From NCBI GenBank assembly GCA_028622995.1, contig JAJQJQ010000019.1:1178001-1242000 (forward strand): a DNA stretch of 64,000 nucleotides. The letters are read 5' to 3'. The notes under the pieces were generated by a model. That model searched no databases. It was not told the origin of the DNA and was given only the letters and a program-made list of their open reading frames with translations. Shown here piece after piece: positions 58,341 through 64,000 of the stretch (position 1 is its first letter; each line of letters begins with the position of its first letter). This stretch comes from Panagrolaimus kolymaensis. Lineage: Eukaryota > Nematoda > Chromadorea > Rhabditida > Panagrolaimidae. The position numbers and the translations under genes were made by a program.

Positions 58341-60719
58341 AAATTTCGATTATTTTTTAATTTTTTTTGACACAAAATACGATTTTTTCGAGATTTTAAA
58401 ATTATTTCTTTTTATATTTAATGCGGTTTTCTGTGTTTTGTTTATTTTATTTTAATTTTTGTAAATCAGCAGTTGTAAATGAAACTCAATTTTTATCTTT
58501 AATTTGTGAACAAAAATCAAACATAAAAATCTTGGACATTTTTTTCTTTTTTGTTTGCAATTAAATGTAGAAATTAAAGTAGTTTAAGGGCCATGGAACA
58601 AACAATAGTCAAAAAAAAAATAAGGAAATACAAAAGATCCAATTTCTCGTCAGTGAGAGCCATCATGCTAAAAGAAGAATAAACAAAATTCATCTTTGCC
58701 ATAATTTTTCAAATTCGCACAAATTTTCATCGTTTATGAATTTTCATATTTTTCTAAACTCGAAATTATGTATTTTTAAAGGACAAAAATAAATGATTCT
58801 TTTATTTTTAATTTTAAAAAACGAAGAGAGCGAAAAAAAGTAATTTTTTGAAATTTGTGCCGACTTTTTTCTTTCTTTTCTTTTTGTTTTGCTGGTTTGG
58901 AAGAAAAATGAAAAATCAATATTTTCTCTTTTTTTGTTGACAAACAACCATCACATTATTTTTTCAAAGCTATCGCAAAGTTTGCTATTTAGGAAATTTG
59001 GAAGCTTTTTTTAAAACTATAAATACTTTATTTGAATATTTTCTTTAATTTTTTTTGTAATTCGATAACAAAAAAGGGTCGTTCGGCCTTAACTTCGAAG
59101 CTAGGAAAAAAACAAGAAAACCCATTTATGCTATGATTAAACAATTCAAACTATTTTCATGATAACTAAAAGGAAGTGAAAGTGTATTCTAGAGATAAAT
59201 TTTTATTCGGGATTTTATTCCTTCCAGAACAAAAAAATAATTTAAATTAGATTAAAATATGAAACCGTTTTGACAACTTTTTTTTTATTATTTTCGAACT
59301 TCTAACATAAGACGTAAATGGAAAATGGAAGTAATTTTTTTCATCGCTCAACCATTTTTTAAAGCCGCATAAATCAATATTTTATATTTATAAATAATAA
59401 TGGCATATTTTTAAATACAACTAGAACTTTAAATTACACAATTAAAAAACTGAATTTTTGTGCCTTTTTTTCTTCTTAGAATTTTTTATTTTTGTGCCAT
59501 TGAAAAACATCTTTTTGAATTTTTTGATTTATTATTATTTTTTTCTGAGAGTCTGTTAGAGAAAAAAATGAAATGAAAATTTCCATGGAAATTATGCATG
59601 GGCTTTTCCTTCATCCATGACAATCAAAAATAAATTCGACCTTCAAAAAAGGCTTTTAATATAAAAAAAAGAAGAAAAAAACATTGTCATTTTCTTTCAT
59701 GTTTTCTTTGCAAAGCAGCAATATTTTTACTTTTTTGAATATTTAAATTATCCTCATTCATTTTTTTAGTTTTTGCAAATATTAATTTTAAATATCCTTT
59801 AAATCAGAGAGATTTTGATTAAAGTTGATAATTTTTAAAATTAATTATTAAAAATTTGAAGGTTTGGTTGAGCGAGCAGCCATTGAGTGAAATGAGATAA
59901 AAACAAAAAAGTGCTAGCGAAATTGCCACAAATAACAAATAATATTTTTATGAAGATGTTTATTCAGTTGGTTTTATCTAAAAGCCAATATAAATTATAA
60001 AATTAATAATCTTCTTTATTTACCAATAAAAAAATAGTATTAAAAAAGAAAAAAAAAGATTACCAAATTTGGTATTGAAAGAAGAAAAGAAAAATCGAGT
60101 GACAAAGTCCTAAAATAAAGTGGTAAGAAACAAAAAAAATGTTAAAACTTCTCTCCAACATTAACGAGAATGGAAAGAATTAAAGGATGCTTTGCATCAG
60201 AATTTTTCAAGTTTTTGGTCACATTTTAAGACTTTTTTTTCTTTCGTTCATTAAAGCTTTATCATTATAGTTTTTTTCTGCACAATAAAGTTACACACTG
60301 GATTTTTTTAAAAATATTTTTAAATAAAACTGTAATAACAAAGGACTTTTTTTAAGCTCCAAAACGTTAATTTTAAACTGGTTTAAAGCAAGACATATTT
60401 TTATTTAACCATTTGAATCTTCGCGACCATAAAATCACCAATTGCAATTCAAGGAAATCGACCAGAAGTTTTACAAGTAACACCATTCCATAAATCCATA
60501 AATACTTCAATTCCCCAAAAGAAATGTTTTTTGTATTAAGGAATTGATTCAAAAAGTAAAGCTGACCAAAAACAAAAATCGTATTTAAAGCTTTATAAAT
60601 AAGAAAAGTAATTGAAATAAAATTTCTTGGAGTAATAATATCTGAAATATTTGGGTTTTTCTATTTTATAAATAATTAACCAAGTTTTTTGTTTATAAAT
60701 TTTTTTACTAGAATAAAAA
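58341..60719. other. Decayed cluster DNA without an intact gene
   Basis: Holds another copy of the GTGGATACAAAAAATA-type block (59080-59310, diverged) and, at 59640-60120, a stretch parallel to 23985-24740 that shows the empty site of MITE 2. Confidence 0.5.
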
Positions 60720-61004
60720 TCAAAATTTGCCAAAGAAATTTAGAATTTTTTTCTTTTGATTTGTTTCTAATTTTTTAATCAAAACAAATTTAATCAAATA
60801 TTTGTTTTTAGCTTTCCTAGCATTCATTCTGAAATTTTCGTGGAAAACCATTGCTGCTTCTTTAATAAGTCTCACGTTGGAGTTATCAAATAAAGCAGTG
60901 GCCAATGGGATGAATTGAATGTTTGATTTGAAATTGAAATCTCCCCCAAAAAATGTGGCATGACAGATAAAATTGCTTGTGCCAATAATACAATACAAAC
61001 CCAT
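60720..61004 (-). pseudogene. GTSNF-family ORF, copy 5 (longest, 94 codons)
   Basis: An uninterrupted frame: CIIGTSNFICHATFFGGDFN, FKSNIQFIPLATALFDNSNV and RLIKEAAMVFHENFRMNARK. The residues IKEAA, FHE and NA are constant in all five copies while many neighbours differ conservatively, which suggests past protein-level selection. Its first codon is not an ATG, so it may be an internal exon; I saw no convincing partner exon. It may still be coding. Function unknown. Confidence 0.4.
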
Positions 61005-61186
61005 TGATCAATTGGACTTTAAATCTTTGTTTTTACTTTAAAATAAAAAAAAATAAAATATTCAAAAAGGAAAGCTTAAAAAAATCATATCAAAAAACTT
61101 ATTTTTTCACCGCTATTTAAAGCTAAAACAAAGCTAAAGAAATTTTTGCTCGAAAAAAAGAAATGAATAGCCCTTTTTTTCGTTAG

Positions 61187-61260
61187 CGCAGAAAGAGAAG
61201 CAAACGCTAGACATGTTATGATTAATCCACTCACTGCACCCATCCCCAATGGTTGGGTTG
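61187..61260 (+). promoter_or_regulatory. Conserved cluster module, copy j
   Basis: TTCGTTAGCGCAGAAAGAGA, ATGTTATGATTAATCCACTC, CACTGCACCCATCC. Identical over long stretches to copy i. No acidic exon follows. Confidence 0.55.
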
Positions 61261-61439
61261 CAAATAAATTTTTTTAGCTTTAAAAAAACAAAGCAAAAAA
61301 AGATGCAAAGGAAAATAATGAAAAGAAAAAATTTGACACAGTTCATCGATTTTTTTGTAGTTTTTTTTCTTTTTTTTCGTTTTTGAATATTTGAAAAGCT
61401 TGTCTCTTTTTTTTTTTGATTTCGTATAATTTTAAAGTC

Positions 61440-61520
61440 ACTAATGATACAATGATAAGAGTATCAGTAAATTTTTTTTTCAAATTATGGCCATTGTTTG
61501 GAAAAAGTTTTAAATAATTG
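61440..61520 (+). pseudogene. Tail of the LIELHDE family, copy 3
   Basis: AATGATACAATGATAAGAGT through AATTATGGCCATTGTTTGG matches 16036-16100, with one inserted and several changed bases; the frame is lost. Confidence 0.4.
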
Positions 61521-61895
61521 CCACAACAAAAATAGTGAAAGCATTTTCACGATTCACTGAGATTTTCTTGATGGCGACATAAAACGCAATGTAGGATCAT
61601 GTGCTTTCGCGTTTGGCATCCAAAATCAACAAGAAAAAAATATAATAAAAAAGAAGTTGCAAAGAAAAAATTAGAGCTGCCATAATTTTTCGGGTTCAAT
61701 TAGCCGTATTTTCATTTCTTTGATGACCCGGTAACCTTCTTTTGAAAAAACCAAACTTAAATTTTTTTCAAACCAAAGAGCATAAATGAAAGAAATAACA
61801 AAAAATTATTAAAACAAATAATTTAAATAGGAAGGAGTTAAAAAAATCAAACAATTTTTTGCACGAAAAAAAGAAATATATATATAAACACTTTT

Positions 61896-61946
61896 TCGTT
61901 AGCTCAGAAAGAAAAAAGACATAATTACTAATCCATATACACCCAC
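61896..61946 (+). promoter_or_regulatory. Conserved cluster module, copy k (split by MITE 3)
   Basis: TTCGTTAGCTCAGAAAGAAA, ACTAATCCATATACACCCAC; the module resumes after the MITE at 62362 with ACACCCACCCATCCACTTTT. Confidence 0.55.
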
Positions 61947-62361
61947 CAGGGTTGCACGAAATTTCGTTTCGTCTTTCGCTTTCGCGAAATTTCGCGTTTT
62001 TTTTCAATTTCGTTTCGTTTCGCGTTTCGCGAAATTTTTTAATAAATTTCGTGAAACCTATTTTTGGATAAAAATTTCAAGAAAATATTTAAAAAATTGT
62101 CATTTTGGGGAATTTTTATGTTTGAGAAAATTTTTAGACAAAAAAGTTAAACAACTGATGTTCGCTTAATGAAGTCTAAAATAATAGGTTTCAAACAATG
62201 ATAATAGTTATTTTTTCAAGAAAAAAAATTATCAGCACCCATAAACAAAAAAACTAATTTTTACTTTCGTTTCGTTTCGTTTTCACGAAATTTCGCGAAA
62301 TTAAACTTTAAAAATTTCGTCTTTCGCGAAAGCGAAATTTTTTCACTTTCGTGCAACCCTG
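61947..62361. mobile_element. hAT-type MITE 3 (415 bp)
   Basis: Termini CAGGGTTGCACGAAA and, inverted, TTTCGTGCAACCCTG (one internal mismatch). Subterminal TTTCGCGAAATTTCG-type palindromes lie at both ends. It is flanked by the exact 8-bp duplication ACACCCAC (61939-61946 and 62362-62369). The outer AGGGTTGCAC is shared with MITE 1, so the two belong to one hAT lineage, but the subterminal sequences differ. Confidence 0.92.
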
Positions 62362-62369
62362 ACACCCAC

Positions 62370-63016
62370 CCATCCACTTTTAATGATTGCTTTACCAACA
62401 AATTTTAGCTTTAAAAAATCCCATGAAAAAAGAGGCAAAAAAATAACAAAAGAAATTTTGATAAAATTCATCGAATTTTATTTTGTACTTTCCTTTTTTT
62501 GTTATTAATTATTTTGAAAGCTTATTTCTTCTTTTGTTTAAAATCTTGCAAAAAGAAATTTTGAAAACTGAAATCTTTTTTCTTGGGCAAAAAACTTTTA
62601 AAATACTCAAAAGCTTTTTTTAGAATGTATCATTCATTTACAATGCAAATTTATATATGCTGACCATTCTTAATTATCGGAAGCATTTTCACGGCGGTAT
62701 AGCTTCAATGAAAAAGTGAAGTTCAAATGGAAATGAAAAATTTGGTCGTTGGTGGTCGAAATGCCAAAAACCAAAGGAAAAGCAATTTTTTGGTCGAAAA
62801 ATAGCTGTTTTTTTGCATATTTAATTATAATTCTCGATGGATATTCAGTTGAAAAATATTGAAACTTCGTCAGAATATGTAATCGAATATTGAGGACAAT
62901 ATAGTGTAAACAGATTTTTATAAAAAAAGCTTTGAGCCGAAATCCTCCCGTAAGAGTTTTGAGCATTTTGGTCATTTTTACGTTAGAAAATGGGACTTTT
63001 TTTACAACTTTTTCAG
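62370..63016. other. Cluster edge and left flank of the palindrome
   Basis: From about 62680 the DNA contains diverged repeats of the palindrome arm (TCCCGTAAGAGTTTT at about 62947 versus CTCCCGTAAGAGTTTTTTTC at 63141), so the element probably begins before 63017. A 122-codon minus-strand frame at 62670-63038 lies in this repeat and is judged spurious. Confidence 0.45.
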
Positions 63017-64000
63017 AAACAATTATGGCTAAATTCATTAAGTTTGATTAATTAAGCTGAAAATCCCCTCGAATATGTAATCGGATCTCGTCTACAAACT
63101 GGCGTAATCAGTTTTTCAAAATATTTATTTTAAGCGAAAATACTCCCGTAAGAGTTTTTTTCATGCATGATAACATAGCTTTTTTGACAAAGTCCCAAGG
63201 AAAACTATTTCATAAACACTTGTGAAAATTCAAAAATGGTCAAAAAACGATAAAATAAATACTCATTGACTTTTTAGTAACAATTAAATATTTTTTTGTT
63301 AAGCTTGCTCTTGCACCACAACCACTTGAAGCTTATATAGTAGCATCATAGTAACAGATGATGCTCAACAAAATTATTATTTTCAAAATATGTGATTTAA
63401 TTTTAAACACATCATTCCTAGGCCTAATTTGGGTCGTAGAAAACGAATTTGATAACCATTGGTCCATTTCATTATCTAGTTTATGAGTTATGAATTTTTT
63501 AAATATGCAACTTTTTCGCTTTGCTATAACTCCATTTTAAGCTTATCACCCTTAGTAATTATTGTCAAATTCGGTTTCTACGACCCAAATTACGTCTAGA
63601 AATGAAGAGAATAAGCCAAAATGAAAGGTTTTGAAAATAATAATTTTGTTGAGCATCATCTGTTACTATGATGCTACTATATAAGCTTCAAGTGGTTGTG
63701 GTGCAAGAGCAAGCTTAACAAAAAAATATTTAATTGTTACTAAAAAGTCAATGAGTATTTATTTTATCGTTTTTTGACCATTTTTGAATTTTCACAAGTG
63801 TTTATGAAATAGTTTTCCTTGGGACTTTGTCAAAAAAGCTATGTTATCATGCATGAAAAAAACTCTTACGGGAGTATTTTCGCTTAAAATAAATATTTTG
63901 AAAAACTGATTACGCCAGTTTGTAGACGAGATCCGATTACATATTCGAGGGGATTTTCAGCTTAATTAATCAAACTTAATGAATTTAGCCATAATTGTTT
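63017..64000. mobile_element. Large palindrome, cut by the window end
   Basis: Bases 63017-63388 are the reverse complement of 63629-64000 with few or no differences; for example AAACAATTATGGC at 63017 pairs with GCCATAATTGTTT at 63988-64000. The symmetry centre is near 63508.5. The inner 240 bp is an imperfect palindrome (TTTGGGTCGTAGAAA against TTTCTACGACCCAAA). No coding capacity visible. It may be a foldback element, a long terminal inverted repeat pair, or an assembly artefact. Confidence 0.85.

Noticed and set aside
62670..63038. 122-codon minus-strand frame
   Set aside because: It lies in diverged sub-repeats of the palindrome arm; no gene signals.
1..64000. tRNA, rRNA or spliced-leader RNA genes
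   Set aside because: I scanned for tRNA B-box-like motifs and an SL1-like leader and saw none convincing; a covariance-model search would be decisive.

Overview
The window looks like nuclear DNA of a nematode. It is very AT-rich. Genes are split by introns with GT...TTTTCAG borders. Three short genes carry a T-rich AG acceptor 5 to 6 bases before the ATG, as expected for spliced-leader addition. Gene content also fits a worm: a secreted class 3 lipase with a GATA site, a single-exon serpentine receptor and a secreted cysteine-rich ligand family. I cannot name the species.

Region 1 (1-9.6 kb) is a tandem duplication (offset about 5.64 kb) of a gene for a secreted cystine-knot-like protein. 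Copy A has only its 3' exons in the window, copy B is complete (six exons), and copy C keeps only exons 1-2. The non-coding DNA here carries about 95 copies of CAGTT(T/A), almost all on the + strand, stopping near 9.64 kb. This is the best candidate for an undescribed system; a piRNA (21U-RNA) cluster with a variant upstream motif is one explanation.

Region 2 (9.8-15.5 kb): a GC-rich inverted repeat that supplies the C-terminus of a minus-strand lipase gene, a seven-helix receptor gene (minus) and a small two-exon gene (plus).

Region 3 (15.5-27.3 kb, continuing at 50.5-62.6 kb): an expanded, mostly decayed cluster. Three intact three-exon genes encode short acidic proteins (124-134 aa). Around them lie pseudogene fragments of the same family, a conserved upstream module present about 11 times, minus-strand remnants of a second small family and protein-kinase remnants. 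Three hAT-type MITEs with perfect 8-bp target duplications and one other inverted-repeat element lie inside it.

Region 4 (27,322-50,526) is one 23.2-kb insertion into that cluster, between A and T with no target duplication. It holds an autonomous Helitron (about 8.7 kb, a six-exon gene for a roughly 2,150-aa protein with Ulp1-type protease, HUH Rep and Pif1-like helicase domains) and ten head-to-tail non-autonomous units of 1.40-1.52 kb. Every junction joins a ...CACTGG end directly to a TTCCTC... start, as expected of rolling-circle concatemers.

Region 5 (63,017-64,000) is a palindrome of at least 984 bp centred near 63,508 and cut by the window end.
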